This document shows, in pieces, positions 1 to 7,676 of a stretch of DNA of 20,352 nt. The DNA comes from Beroe ovata. Lineage: Eukaryota; Ctenophora; Nuda; Beroida; Beroidae. The notes below the pieces were generated by a model that made no database searches, was not told the origin of the DNA, and worked only from the letters and a program-made list of their open reading frames with translations. Location of the stretch: positions 16,267-36,618 of the forward strand of contig CAMPET010000371.1 of the NCBI GenBank assembly GCA_946803715.1, given 5' to 3'. Position 1 is the stretch's first letter; every line of letters begins with the position of its first letter. Both the position numbers and the translations under genes were made by a program.

Positions 1-117
1 TAGCGTATAATAAATTAACATTAGCTGGGTTTCTCATAAACAAACAAGTTTTACATTCTGTGAAATTACTGTTACACTGTGAAATACAAATGATTTTAAA
101 ACGTGTGATAAACACAC
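1..117 (-). repeat. Gypsy 3' untranslated/LTR start (partial)
   Basis: Read on the minus strand this follows directly after the retrotransposon pol stop codon. A short purine-rich stretch, GGGAGG, overlaps the stop and could be the end of a polypurine tract. The following TGAGTGTGTTTATCACACG could be the start of the 3' LTR. The second LTR is not in the window, so the boundary cannot be fixed. Inferred from position only. Confidence 0.4.
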
Positions 118-2559
118 TCAGCCTCCCAACTTGTCATAACGTAGCCGGTCAGGTACCTTAACTGTATGTTTGGGACGATTACCACTAGTTGCTGTACTAG
201 GTTCTACAACTATCTCTGGTGAAACTGTACTAGGTGTTTTGCCCAAACGTTCCCTAAGGTTTGCGTTATGGTTGAGCCCACTAGAACTGGTAAGATTACG
301 TGAAAGGCTTGCACTATGGTCCTGCTCAACACTGGGGTTTTTCGGTACATACTTGTCAAAAACAGTTTCCCTCAACTCCTTTTCACCGACATCCTTCTCA
401 ACAACCCGACGCCAAACCACATGATCAATATGCTTCCTCATGATCACGTTATCTTTTGATTCGATCTGCAACACTTTCGATCCTTCAATCTTCTTCACGA
501 TTCCTCTGACCCATCTGTCATGATGAACATCCTTGAAATAAACTGGATCTCCCACTGAAAATGTTCTCCCTTCCTTCTTCTCAGCTTCTATCTGCATATC
601 TTCCACCTTAGTTTCATACTTAGTGCAGTTTGACAAAGGGTTCAACAAACTCAGATTTGTCCTCACTCTACGTCCAAACATGAGAACAGACGGTTCATAC
701 CCTGTTGTTGAATGCGGAGTATTTCGATACTGGAACAACCAACTCGCCAAACTGTGATCAATATCATTACAGTTAACACTCATCTTCTTCATGGCTTGCT
801 TAAACTTTCCCACCATGACTTCTGCTTGTCCATTTGACGCGGGATGATACGCCGGTATCGGTATATACTTTACTCCATTTTCCATTAGAAACTTCTTGAA
901 TTCGTGAGATCTGGATAACTGTGGTCCATTGTCACTCACTAATACCCGAGGTAAACCAAAACGAGCAAACATATCTCTCATTTTCTTGATCAAATTAAAC
1001 GCAGTTGTATTCTGTCGCATATTTACAACCTCTAACCACTTCGAATATGCACATACAACTATCAACCACATACTACCTGCAAACGGTCCAGCAAAATCTA
1101 CATGTATTCTGTCCCATGGATTCTCTGGAACACTCCAAGGATGTGGTAGCGATGATTTTGGATACGGCTGACTCACTTGACACGCTGAGCAGTGCTTAAC
1201 CATGCTCTCTATATCACCATCTAAACCTGGCCACCAAATGTATCGTCTAGCCATGTTCTTCATCGAACTACTTCCCATGTGCGTGCAGTGTAGCAATGTC
1301 AACACATCATTCCTCATCTTCTCAGGAATGACCACTCTACTTCCCCACAGTAGACAACCCGAATCCACAGACAACTCCAATCTCCTCGACACATACGGAG
1401 CAAATCGGTCTGATTCTGATGATTCACCCGATTTTGTCTTATTTTGGACAACAATCGGTCTTTGACGCTTCGTCTCATTCATGACGAATTTCTGATTCTC
1501 AGATGATTCACCCGACTCTATCTTATTCTGGATAGTAGCCGGTCTTCGACCAATCGTCTTTCTGACGATATTCTTCTTTGCTAGTCCACCTTCTTGTACC
1601 ATTAACATCACCTTCGATATCACGGGATCTGTTCTGGACATTTTCGCAATCAGAACACTGTTCAACAAAGGTTTGTCATCACCGATGTAAGTACTGTACA
1701 CAGAGATTTCACTTCCACTTTCATTAATACTGTCACACTCGTACATTTCACAGACTATTTCATCATCTCGTATGTCTGACAAAGGAAATCTCGAACACGC
1801 ATCTGCACTAGCATGTTTGTGTGTCGGTCTGTACGATATAGTGTAGTTATAACAACTCAGCATAAGAGACCATCTCTGCAATCTACTGACAACCATATCT
1901 GGAATACCTTTGTGTGGCTGAAATATGTGATGCAGTGGTTCATTATCTGTTACCAAGTGGAAAGGTCTAGCGTATACATATTTGTGAAACCTTTTCAATC
2001 CCCAAATGATGGCTAGTGCTTCTCTATCTATCTGAGAATAACGACGCTCAGTATCAGTGAGAGTTCTGCTGACAAACTCGATGGGTTTCTCAGATCCATC
2101 AGGGAACACGTGAGATAGAACTCCACCTAAACCAACTGAACTAGCATCACAATCAATCTTTAACGGCAAATCCGGATCATAAAATGTCAAGATTCGATCA
2201 GACATCAACATCTGTTTTAGTTCATCAAACGACTCTTTCTCTTTCTTGCCGAACACCCACTCAACTTTAGCAGAACGAAGACGATTGAGTGGTTCTATCA
2301 CGGTAGCAAGATTTGGCAAATATCTTGCATAGTATTGTACTGCCCCGAGAAATGTGATCAGTTTTTCTCGGTTCTCAGGATAATCCACCTTGATGAGAGT
2401 TTCAACTTTGCTTCTCACTGGCTTAATACCCGCTGCAGAGACTTCATGACCCAGGTAAACAACTGACGATGCCATGAAACATGATTTATCCAATCGACAT
2501 CTGAAATTAGCTTTCTCCAACCTGTCGACTACTTCTCTGACGTTAGCCATGTGCTCTTC
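118..2559 (-). pseudogene. pol: Ty3/gypsy LTR retrotransposon pol, 5'-truncated
   Basis: This is the C-terminal 810-plus residues of a gypsy-type polyprotein: reverse transcriptase thumb (about residues 1-90), RNase H (about 95-240), linker (250-400) and integrase (400-690). RNase H shows a D-rich first motif (LKIDCDASS), E in DREALAI and D in VTDNEP. Integrase has the H2C2 finger (H421, H424, C454, C457) and a D485/D540/E577 core in HVDFAGP, VSDNGPQ and NGQAE. The frame is open throughout, so the element may be young. The reverse transcriptase palm with its YxDD motif, protease and gag are missing. The open frame continues upstream of the first Met as E-E-H and stops at the N at 2560, after which the sequence is unrelated Polinton TIR. 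The break is therefore either an assembly join or a rearrangement, not a normal insertion end. The linker carries an 84-bp imperfect tandem duplication. Confidence 0.93.
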
Positions 2560-2560
2560 N
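2560..2560. other. Ambiguous base at a gypsy/Polinton junction
   Basis: A single N separates an interrupted gypsy reverse transcriptase frame from the interior of the Polinton left TIR. Neither side shows an LTR end or an element terminus, so this is probably a join made during assembly. It could also be a real deletion junction. Confidence 0.7.
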
Positions 2561-2822
2561 CAATCACGTTACTGGCACAATTCATTCTCGGTATTTAAAT
2601 TACATTAAAATTCACTGTGATAATTCAAAGCCATGTGATGGGTGTTCAAACCACGCAATCTACAAAACCATCCCCCTCCCGCAATAATCATGCGTGGAGC
2701 ATACAAACAGTGAATCTAAAGTACCACCATGGTGCTACTATAGTCCCACTATGGTCCCACCACCCCACCCCATATAATGATGACCGAATGTGTAACCCAT
2801 TTTCACCCAAAGACACGTGATG

Positions 2823-3158
2823 TGATCATTTTCGTGACACATTTTTCAGAGGAAAAAAAGTAGATTATCAAAAACAAATCAAAAAAATGCTAATCGAAGT
2901 AGCCGAAGTGCCTCGAGTGGGATTCGAACCCACATTCTGATGCTTATCAGTGTTACCATTCACGTATCGAAGCGATGTGGCTACTTCGACCGCAGGAAAT
3001 AAGGAATTTTACAAGCCTGATTATCTGAATAATTTCTTGATGCTCGCAATATGTAATTAGTTTCAAAATCACAACAAAATATTTTTTTCGAATCAGTGGT
3101 TTATAAGCGGCTTTTGTCCTATACTCTCGTTCAATTGGTGGCTCCTGCAGAATGTTCT
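2823..3158. other. Extra segment found only in the left TIR
   Basis: In the right TIR, CACGTGAT runs straight into GCAGGACCCACC. In the left TIR the same two blocks are separated by about 336 bp. The segment contains a tRNA-like unit on the minus strand, an A-rich stretch and, at its inner edge, one arm of a palindrome. It may be an insertion (for example a tRNA-derived SINE or captured small RNA gene) or an ancestral part lost from the right TIR. No clear target-site duplication is visible. Confidence 0.75.
2881..2989 (-). ncRNA. Candidate Pol III small RNA with tRNA-like core
   Basis: On the minus strand, 2973-2909 can fold as a 65-nt tRNA-like unit. GCTTCGA pairs with TCGAGGC as a 7-bp acceptor stem with one G-T pair. 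GTG/CAC closes a D loop AATGGTAA. CTGA/TCAG closes a small anticodon-like arm. GTGGG/CCCAC closes a perfect T arm. The B box GGTTCGAATCC is consensus; the A box TACGTGAATGG is partial. The unit is 7-8 nt too short in the anticodon arm, so it is not a normal tRNA. It is enclosed by a perfect 11-bp inverted repeat (TCGAAGTAGCC 2989-2979, GGCTACTTCGA 2904-2894), followed by a T7 run (2887-2881) that fits a Pol III terminator. A tRNA-derived SINE relic is the main alternative. Confidence 0.5.
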
Positions 3159-3175
3159 GCAGGACCCACCAATTG
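3132..3175. repeat. 44-bp near-perfect palindrome
   Basis: The arms 3132-3152 and 3155-3175 are 21 bp each with one mismatch and a 2-base centre (TG). The right arm (CAGGACCCACCAATTG) is the normal TIR sequence also seen at 19741-19757. The left arm is an inverted copy that exists only here, at the edge of the left-specific segment. Confidence 0.9.
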
Positions 3176-3231
3176 GGCTGCATTTTTTTGATAAGTCACG
3201 TGACTGAAGTGGAGTAACGTGTATTGGGTTA

Positions 3232-3571
3232 TATTACAAGTTAAATTTGTCACATTATCGTATAAAAAGCTTATAAATACCACATGTATGAATAAACCAC
3301 ATATGTATGAATACCACATGAATTAGATACCTGAGAAATATAGATTGCTTATTTGCTGACCGACTCTTCTCTTATTACTCTAAAGATGGGAAAGGAGATC
3401 GTGATTCTTCCAAAACAATTAGAAGGGCTTTTGAACCATTTAAAACTCCAACACAACAACAATCCGATAATCTATTTTTAGCAGTTCTGTTGGGTTTAAA
3501 AAGAAGGAAATAATAATGTGATCATTCATTTCCACTTCAACCAATTCTCATTTGTCGCTCCTACTATCGTT
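3232..3571 (+). promoter_or_regulatory. Leader region before the first Polinton gene
   Basis: This holds two TATA-like boxes close together (TATAAAAAG at 3261 and TTATAAATA at 3271). They are followed by a short imperfect tandem repeat of about 17-19 bp based on CCACAT(AT)GTATGAATA (about 3280-3320). Two short open frames are present: ATG at 3386 (31 codons, stop 3479-3481), and an ATG-less 63-codon frame from 3322 to a stop at 3511-3513, whose C-terminal half has protein-like composition (QQQ, basic end). Neither is recognised. The second could be part of a spliced or decayed first gene. Confidence 0.5.
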
Positions 3572-4060
3572 ATGTTTTGTCATGATGATTGGTTGGGATA
3601 CCTTGTTTCTGTATTTGTCAATGAAACACTTACCCACGCTCAAGAGTGTTGTCCTGGCTGTCTTGAAGGCAAGAATTCCCCACTTCTTCATGCTCATCAC
3701 CATTCTGGTGTCTTGGAAAAGTTATCTATGTTTCATTCCCTGGTGAAAGATGATATGCTGAAAAAGATGAAAGATCTCCTCGAAGATTACATTTCTCGGT
3801 TTCCAGAAGCAAAACAGTATGATGATGTCGACAAAAAATCTCTTAGATCTTTTGGAAGAGACTTTTTAAACCAGAGTTCTCCGCGATTTATCTACTACAG
3901 TCATTATTTAACCCCCTCAGTAGATGCTCAGCTGAGTTCAACGTTCAAACCTCATATAAAGCCTATGACTATCAAACGAGCTGCTGAAAAAATGGTCAAA
4001 ATTCATCAGCCAAAGAAGAGAGCAAAACCAAGTGATAATTCCATTAATACGGGTATATAA
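3572..4060 (+). CDS. Uncharacterised Polinton protein, CxxC/His-rich motif
   Basis: About 162 residues from the ATG at 3572; the frame is open further upstream (a possible ATG at 3518), but this start places the conserved-looking part near the N terminus. The N-terminal region has VFVNETLTHAQE, then C-C-P-G-C followed by a His-rich run (HAHHH), which could bind zinc. The middle is charged and helical. The C terminus is basic (KKRAK). The SPLLHxHH block resembles uncharacterised proteins I associate with invertebrate Polintons, but I cannot name a function. Its stop codon TAA lies inside the TATATAAAG box that precedes the next gene. A short VFVN(E/D)T string is shared with the next gene. Confidence 0.65.
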   Translation: MFCHDDWLGYLVSVFVNETLTHAQECCPGCLEGKNSPLLHAHHHSGVLEKLSMFHSLVKDDMLKKMKDLLEDYISRFPEAKQYDDVDKKSLRSFGRDFLNQSSPRFIYYSHYLTPSVDAQLSSTFKPHIKPMTIKRAAEKMVKIHQPKKRAKPSDNSINTGI

Positions 4061-4062
4061 AG
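4054..4062 (+). promoter_or_regulatory. TATA box overlapping upstream stop codon
   Basis: TATATAAAG lies 41 bp before the ATG at 4095. The TAA stop of the upstream gene (4058-4060) is part of the box. Confidence 0.6.
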
Positions 4063-4094
4063 CATTGGGTGGACAAAAAACTTTACATTTTACA

Positions 4095-4502
4095 ATGATT
4101 GAGTATGTGTTTTTGTTCACTGTATACTTTAATCAAAACTCATTTCGTGTTGAATTCTGTGACTCCAACTTTAATGTAAGTTATGTTTACTTTGACACAG
4201 CTAACGAAATCATAATGGGAATGATTTCAGTTTTCGTTAATGACACATGTTCTCCTACTGATGATCAGCTAATGACATCACCAGTGGATTCTGAAGTACT
4301 AGCATCAAAAGTGGTTGATACAGTTATCCAAAATGTCACCTCACAATTAGCCCCATCCTCAGAAGAGTGTGATGTTTTATACTATTCTTTCCCAATAGTA
4401 TCCATACTTGTATTTGTCATAGGATTGCTGCTTGAACCTCATGCCATGCAAAAAATGATCAAACAGATATCTGGAGAAAGGGTCTATGCAGGTAATTGCT
4501 AA
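4095..4502 (+). CDS. Small putative membrane protein of unknown function
   Basis: 135 residues from the ATG at 4095. The frame is open further upstream, to an ATG at 4032, but that start would lie before the TATA box at 4054, so 4095 is preferred. The N terminus (about residues 1-12) is hydrophobic. A VFVNDT string near residue 50 echoes VFVNET of the previous protein. An acidic Ser/Thr-rich middle follows. A clear hydrophobic segment (about residues 101-115, SILVFVIGLLLE) could span a membrane near the C terminus. I do not recognise the family. It could be a diverged partner or duplicate of the upstream gene. It is bracketed by TATA boxes, so it is probably its own transcription unit. Confidence 0.55.
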   Translation: MIEYVFLFTVYFNQNSFRVEFCDSNFNVSYVYFDTANEIIMGMISVFVNDTCSPTDDQLMTSPVDSEVLASKVVDTVIQNVTSQLAPSSEECDVLYYSFPIVSILVFVIGLLLEPHAMQKMIKQISGERVYAGNC

Positions 4503-4513
4503 TTAAATCACGG

Positions 4514-4522
4514 TATATAAAA
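4514..4522 (+). promoter_or_regulatory. TATA box
   Basis: TATATAAAA in the short gap between genes, 63 bp before the ATG at 4577. It has the same GGTATATAAA context as the box at 4054. Confidence 0.6.
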
Positions 4523-4576
4523 TGAAGTGGAAAAACAATAAATCATTCATTACCATTTTTTCAATTTTTGTTGTGC

Positions 4577-5051
4577 ATGAAAATGTCTTGTGTTGTTGCA
4601 ATTGAAGGATTTCGCCTATCGCATCAATTTGTTGTGAAGGAGCTAACAATACTATTCGATAGAGAAGATTTTCAGCACTTTCACTTCAACTGCCCTACTG
4701 ATTTGATTATGACCCCCAGAGATTGGAATACAGTCAGATACATGCAAAAACACAACGGTTTAGATCTGATTGATGACAGTTACCTACCATATGAGGTTTT
4801 GAGCTATATACTGGGCAGGATAGCACATTTGAAAATCTTCACTGCTGGTCACCATGCTGTTCAGTTTCTTTCTACTTACCTACCATCAAGCAATATCATT
4901 GTCAAATCTTGTGTCAAACCTACAAGTTCAAGTACCCCCTCACACTTGAAGATGTGGCCTGTTTTATCAAACACCCATCTCGTTATTGCACTCTTAGCAA
5001 AGCAAAGACTCTGAGGACAGCCCTACAAATCTACTTTGTGAATGATTGGTA
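4577..5051 (+). pseudogene. Degenerate exonuclease-like Polinton protein, frameshifted
   Basis: The N-terminal part is readable from the ATG at 4577 (VVAIEGFR, then FVVKELTI, H-containing PTDLI region, HGLDLIDDS, PYEVLSYILGRIAH, FL). This layout resembles a widespread invertebrate family with a DEDD-exonuclease/RNase H-like fold in which the first acidic motif is altered (IEG here rather than DxE). The first frame ends at 5014 in unrelated residues. From about 4905 another frame gives the expected C-terminal pattern (cysteine/histidine-containing tail ending ALQIYFVNDW, stop 5049-5051). So there is one frameshift near 4900-4910, either mutation or sequencing error. Family assignment is from memory of sequence pattern and is moderate; catalytic activity is doubtful because the usual acidic residues are not all seen. 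Confidence 0.6.
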
Positions 5052-5064
5052 ATACAAATTTATC

Positions 5065-5073
5065 ATATAAAAG
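5065..5073 (+). promoter_or_regulatory. TATA-like box
   Basis: ATATAAAAG immediately after the stop of the previous gene and 38 bp before the ATG at 5103. Confidence 0.5.
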
Positions 5074-5102
5074 TAACTTATTAGTTTTATTTGTGCCACT
5101 TC

Positions 5103-5555
5103 ATGATGGGAGAAGAAACTCAAATTATATTAATTTCCAATTCTGCTGTGCTTGAAATAAATTTTACTTATATGTTTGATGTTGGAAATAAGAAAATTGC
5201 ACTCTTAAGTCTTCAATCACCGAAGGTGGTGCAAAACAATGATAATCGGAAACGTATATTTAAAGAACCCTACTCCAATGATGGTGAGCTGAAGACAGTC
5301 TTTGTTGTGTGTGAAGAATTAAAGCACAATGTTTTGGTAAATCTCCCAGAATCCAACATCGCTGAAACCATGAAATGTTTAAACATTCTTCATCTAGCGC
5401 AAGACCACAATAATCACATGCAAGATCAAAATCCTATTTACCACCCATTAAACTCATCCTCAATTATGTCTCTAAAAATTGAACTGCGTGACACGGAAGG
5501 TGAGTTGGTGAACTTTCAAGCTGGGAATGTTGTCCTGAAACTTGGAATTAAGTGA
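5103..5555 (+). CDS. Short penton-like paralogue
   Basis: 150 residues from the ATG at 5103 (the next codon is also ATG). The C-terminal ~40 residues follow the same pattern as the end of the penton protein at 7677-8447: N-P-I-x-H, then S-x-x-x-(L/I)-x-(I/F)-x-(I/L)-R-(D/N), G-(E/D)-L-V-(N/K)-F, and a final LGI(R/K). The N-terminal part also parallels it (FDVGNKKIALLSL here, YEVGLLKII there). About 100 residues of the middle are lacking compared with the full penton. It sits upstream of integrase, away from the capsid block. It may be a second vertex or fibre-like component, or a shortened duplicate. Homology is inferred by eye. Confidence 0.6.
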   Translation: MMGEETQIILISNSAVLEINFTYMFDVGNKKIALLSLQSPKVVQNNDNRKRIFKEPYSNDGELKTVFVVCEELKHNVLVNLPESNIAETMKCLNILHLAQDHNNHMQDQNPIYHPLNSSSIMSLKIELRDTEGELVNFQAGNVVLKLGIK

Positions 5556-5608
5556 GGAAAATGTTGATTCACCCTACTTATTAGAAGACTTAATGAACAC
5601 CCTCACAA

Positions 5609-6635
5609 ATGGATTTGGGCAAACTTTACAAGGACCCATCATTCGAGGGCTCTCTAGGAGGGAAACTGAAGTTCTATTATGCTGTTAAAAAGTTGCATCC
5701 CACTGTTACACTCAAATTGAAAGTTTTCTGAGGTCTGAAAAGAGTTATTACTTGCATAAACCAATACACAAACCCAAACATTATCGCAAAGTGTATACAG
5801 AGTCCATCAATTACTTATGGCAAGCTGATTTGCTCTTCATGGACAAATGCTGGAGAACTAATAAGGAGTTCGTTATATTTGCTTTGTGATTGACACTTTC
5901 ACCAAAAAATTGTGGGCGATACCATTGAAACACAAAACAGCTCTACAAATTACCAATGCTCTTACACCTCTTTTGACTGCAGAAAGACCACATAAATTAC
6001 AGGTGAGTTTCACGCTATCATATTTTGATAATATACATTAATTGGATACATCATTTATGATGCTAGCGTAATTATTTCACGCAATTCAGGTTGATCGAGG
6101 TACAGAGTTTTACAATAAAAAACTGAAGGATGTATTAGCTGCTTTGAATATACACATGTACAGTACATATACTGATAAAAAAGCCAGCATTGTTGAACGA
6201 GTACAGAGAACCATACGCAACCGAATCTTCAAAATGTTTACTATCCAAAACAACTACAAGTGGTATGATAATATAGCTGAAATTGTTGAGACATATAATA
6301 ATTCTATTCATGGGACAACGAAAATGCGTCCTAATGATGTTAAACATGAACACACATCCACAATATTAAAACGGATCTACTTCAATAAAAAGGACTTGGA
6401 AATAGAAATGCGAGAAAAATATCGCAGACGGTTATTAAAAGTGGGTGATAGTGTGCGAATTGCTAAAGAAAAGAAGTTTTATCCAAAGGAAGCTGATAAA
6501 AGATGGTCTGAAGAATTGTACACTGTTCGTAAAGTGGAGCGTAGAAATTTCCCCATCACGTACAAACTATCTGATGCTCAGGGAATTGAATTATCGAAAT
6601 CGTTTTATTATGAGGAACTCCAAAAAATGTATTGA
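5609..6635 (+). pseudogene. INT: Polinton integrase (retroviral-type), frameshifted, one intron
   Basis: Retroviral-like DDE integrase, expected to insert the linear element DNA using the TIR ends. Exon 1 starts at ATG 5609, right after an in-frame stop (5594-5596). The catalytic triad is visible as D in WQADL (about 5825), D in VDRGTEF (6093-6095) and E in IVERVQR, followed by a C-terminal SH3-like part (VGDSVRIAKE). An 87-bp GT-AG intron (6003-6089) lies directly before the GTT GAT that carries the second Asp. Two frame breaks interrupt exon 1: near 5712 (the first frame stops at TGA 5739) and near 5866 (that frame stops at TGA 5887). Both could be sequencing indels. As written the gene cannot encode a full integrase; the exon after the intron is open to 6635. 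Confidence 0.9.
6003..6089 (+). other. Intron in the integrase gene
   Basis: GTGAGT donor and TTCAG acceptor. Removal joins KLQ to VDRGTEF, which restores the usual second-Asp motif. This is the only clear intron in the plus-strand block. Confidence 0.85.
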
Positions 6636-6650
6636 ATTGTGTGTTGCGGT

Positions 6651-6658
6651 TATATAAG
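6651..6658 (+). promoter_or_regulatory. TATA box of the ATPase gene
   Basis: TATATAAG lies 26 bp before the ATG at 6677 in the 41-bp gap after integrase. Such short spacing implies a very short 5' leader, or a box serving a further downstream start. Confidence 0.55.
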
Positions 6659-6676
6659 TGAAATGTAATAAACAGA

Positions 6677-7303
6677 ATGAATGTAAAAATGCTCAAGTTT
6701 TATGCAAATTCTAATATTTTAGTCGTTGGGGCTACTTCATCAGGTAAAACAACAACTGTTCTTAAAATCATCAAACAAAAGCTAATCGAGCCATGGCCGC
6801 AGCGAATTTTCTATTTGTATGGAGCTCGACAAGACTTTATGAATGTTTGGAATAAAGATGATCAAAATTCTAAGATTGAGTTTGTTGAAGGATTGGATCT
6901 CACTGTTTTGCAATCATTTCAAGGTTCGAAACTCTTGATTATTGATGACTTGTGTTTGTCTCAGAACAAGGATTTAACCAACCATTTCATTAGAGGGAGT
7001 CACCACTTACAAACAACCACTATTTACATTAGTCATTCAATATTTCTAAATGATGATAATTACCGAATAATGTCGAATAACTGTCAGTACATGCTAATTA
7101 TGAGAAACAAACGTAATTTAGCTCAATTAACGAGATTAGCACGGCAAATATTGGGATCCTCGTATAAAAGAATTCTGGAAGCATACGACTACAATAAAAA
7201 CAATCAATTTGGATTCGTTTTGCTTTCATTTCATCCTAAAGTACCAGAAGAGCTGCTTGTTTTAACGGATTTCTTTGAGAAATGTCCAAGCGTATTTCTG
7301 TGA
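6677..7303 (+). CDS. ATP: A32-like FtsK/HerA packaging ATPase
   Basis: 208 residues; expected to pump the element DNA into the capsid, as in related eukaryotic DNA viruses. The Walker A motif GATSSGKTT is at residues 18-26 after a hydrophobic strand (NILVVG), and Walker B KLLIIDDL is at 85-92. A downstream ISHS at about residue 118 fits the sensor region. Length is slightly under the usual range for the family. The frame is uninterrupted, and all nucleotide-binding residues are present. The 3' end overlaps the next gene by 22 bp in another frame. It has its own TATA box upstream. Confidence 0.93.
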   Translation: MNVKMLKFYANSNILVVGATSSGKTTTVLKIIKQKLIEPWPQRIFYLYGARQDFMNVWNKDDQNSKIEFVEGLDLTVLQSFQGSKLLIIDDLCLSQNKDLTNHFIRGSHHLQTTTIYISHSIFLNDDNYRIMSNNCQYMLIMRNKRNLAQLTRLARQILGSSYKRILEAYDYNKNNQFGFVLLSFHPKVPEELLVLTDFFEKCPSVFL

Positions 7304-7620
7304 AGAAAAAGTTGCTTAGGGATAATCATAAGGCATTGGAAACATTAGCACACATTGGACCTAAGAAAGCATTAGTGATTATCAACAATTCTCCTAACAA
7401 ATTCCTCGCTGTCATTAGAACTCTTGCTAAATTTGTTTTAGATGGAACAATCCCCCTTGAAAAACATCATGTTAAGAAACTTCGACGTCACAAGCAAGTG
7501 ATCAGAGATGTGGCGAAAAGCCGTGGTCTTCAAACTAAATCTGCTGTGAAACAAAAAGGTGGATCGTTTTTCAAGACTGTGCTAAATACACTGTTACCAC
7601 TCATACCCATGCTTTTATGA
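7282..7620 (+). CDS. Basic core-like protein with hydrophobic tail
   Basis: 112 residues, very rich in Lys and Arg (KRISVKKKLLR at the start, KKLRRHK in the middle, SRGLQTKSAVKQK later). It ends with a QKGGSFF element and a hydrophobic segment (LNTLLPLIPMLL). Small proteins of this build, basic body plus a GG-hydrophobic C terminus, are common between ATPase and penton in Polintons. A DNA-condensing or membrane-active virion role is plausible but not shown. It overlaps the ATPase gene at its 5' end, and its stop overlaps an ATG (ATGA at 7617-7620). Confidence 0.7.
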   Translation: MSKRISVKKKLLRDNHKALETLAHIGPKKALVIINNSPNKFLAVIRTLAKFVLDGTIPLEKHHVKKLRRHKQVIRDVAKSRGLQTKSAVKQKGGSFFKTVLNTLLPLIPMLL

Positions 7621-7629
7621 TACATGTTG

Positions 7630-7640
7630 TATATATATAT
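7630..7640 (+). promoter_or_regulatory. TATA box of the penton gene
   Basis: An alternating ATATATATAT run 47 bp before the ATG at 7677. It argues for 7677, rather than the in-frame ATG at 7617, as the start of the penton protein. Confidence 0.5.
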
Positions 7641-7676
7641 GGGGTGATGCATGGGAAACAAGTATTTCTAGCCATC

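Larger units (their letters stand above)
2561..3231. repeat. Polinton left terminal inverted repeat (outer end missing)
   Basis: The reverse complement matches 19687-20045 over nearly its whole length, apart from one ~336-bp segment (about 2823-3158) found only on the left and a short C-rich indel near 2670. The inner end lies at the shared TATTGGGTTA (3222-3231). The outer match runs to 2561, the base after the N, so about 306 bp present in the right TIR are lacking. The two copies differ by scattered substitutions and indels. Confidence 0.9.

Noticed and set aside
48-61. Left Polinton terminus near position 48 (ACAAGTTTTACA shared with the right end)
   Set aside because: Twelve matching bases without any further TIR match on either side; probably chance.
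170-2016. Plus-strand open frames opposite the gypsy pol
   Set aside because: They are antisense to a long, motif-rich polyprotein and have no recognisable domains.
118-2559. Gypsy integrase as the Polinton integrase
   Set aside because: It is preceded in frame by RNase H, lies outside the TIR, and the Polinton has its own integrase at 5609-6635.
2909-2973. Functional host tRNA gene
   Set aside because: The acceptor and T arms are good, but the anticodon arm is 7-8 nt too short and the D stem has only 3 pairs, so no anticodon can be assigned.
2617-3319. Open frames within the left TIR
   Set aside because: They lie in repeat sequence, have no family pattern and are not kept in the right TIR copy.
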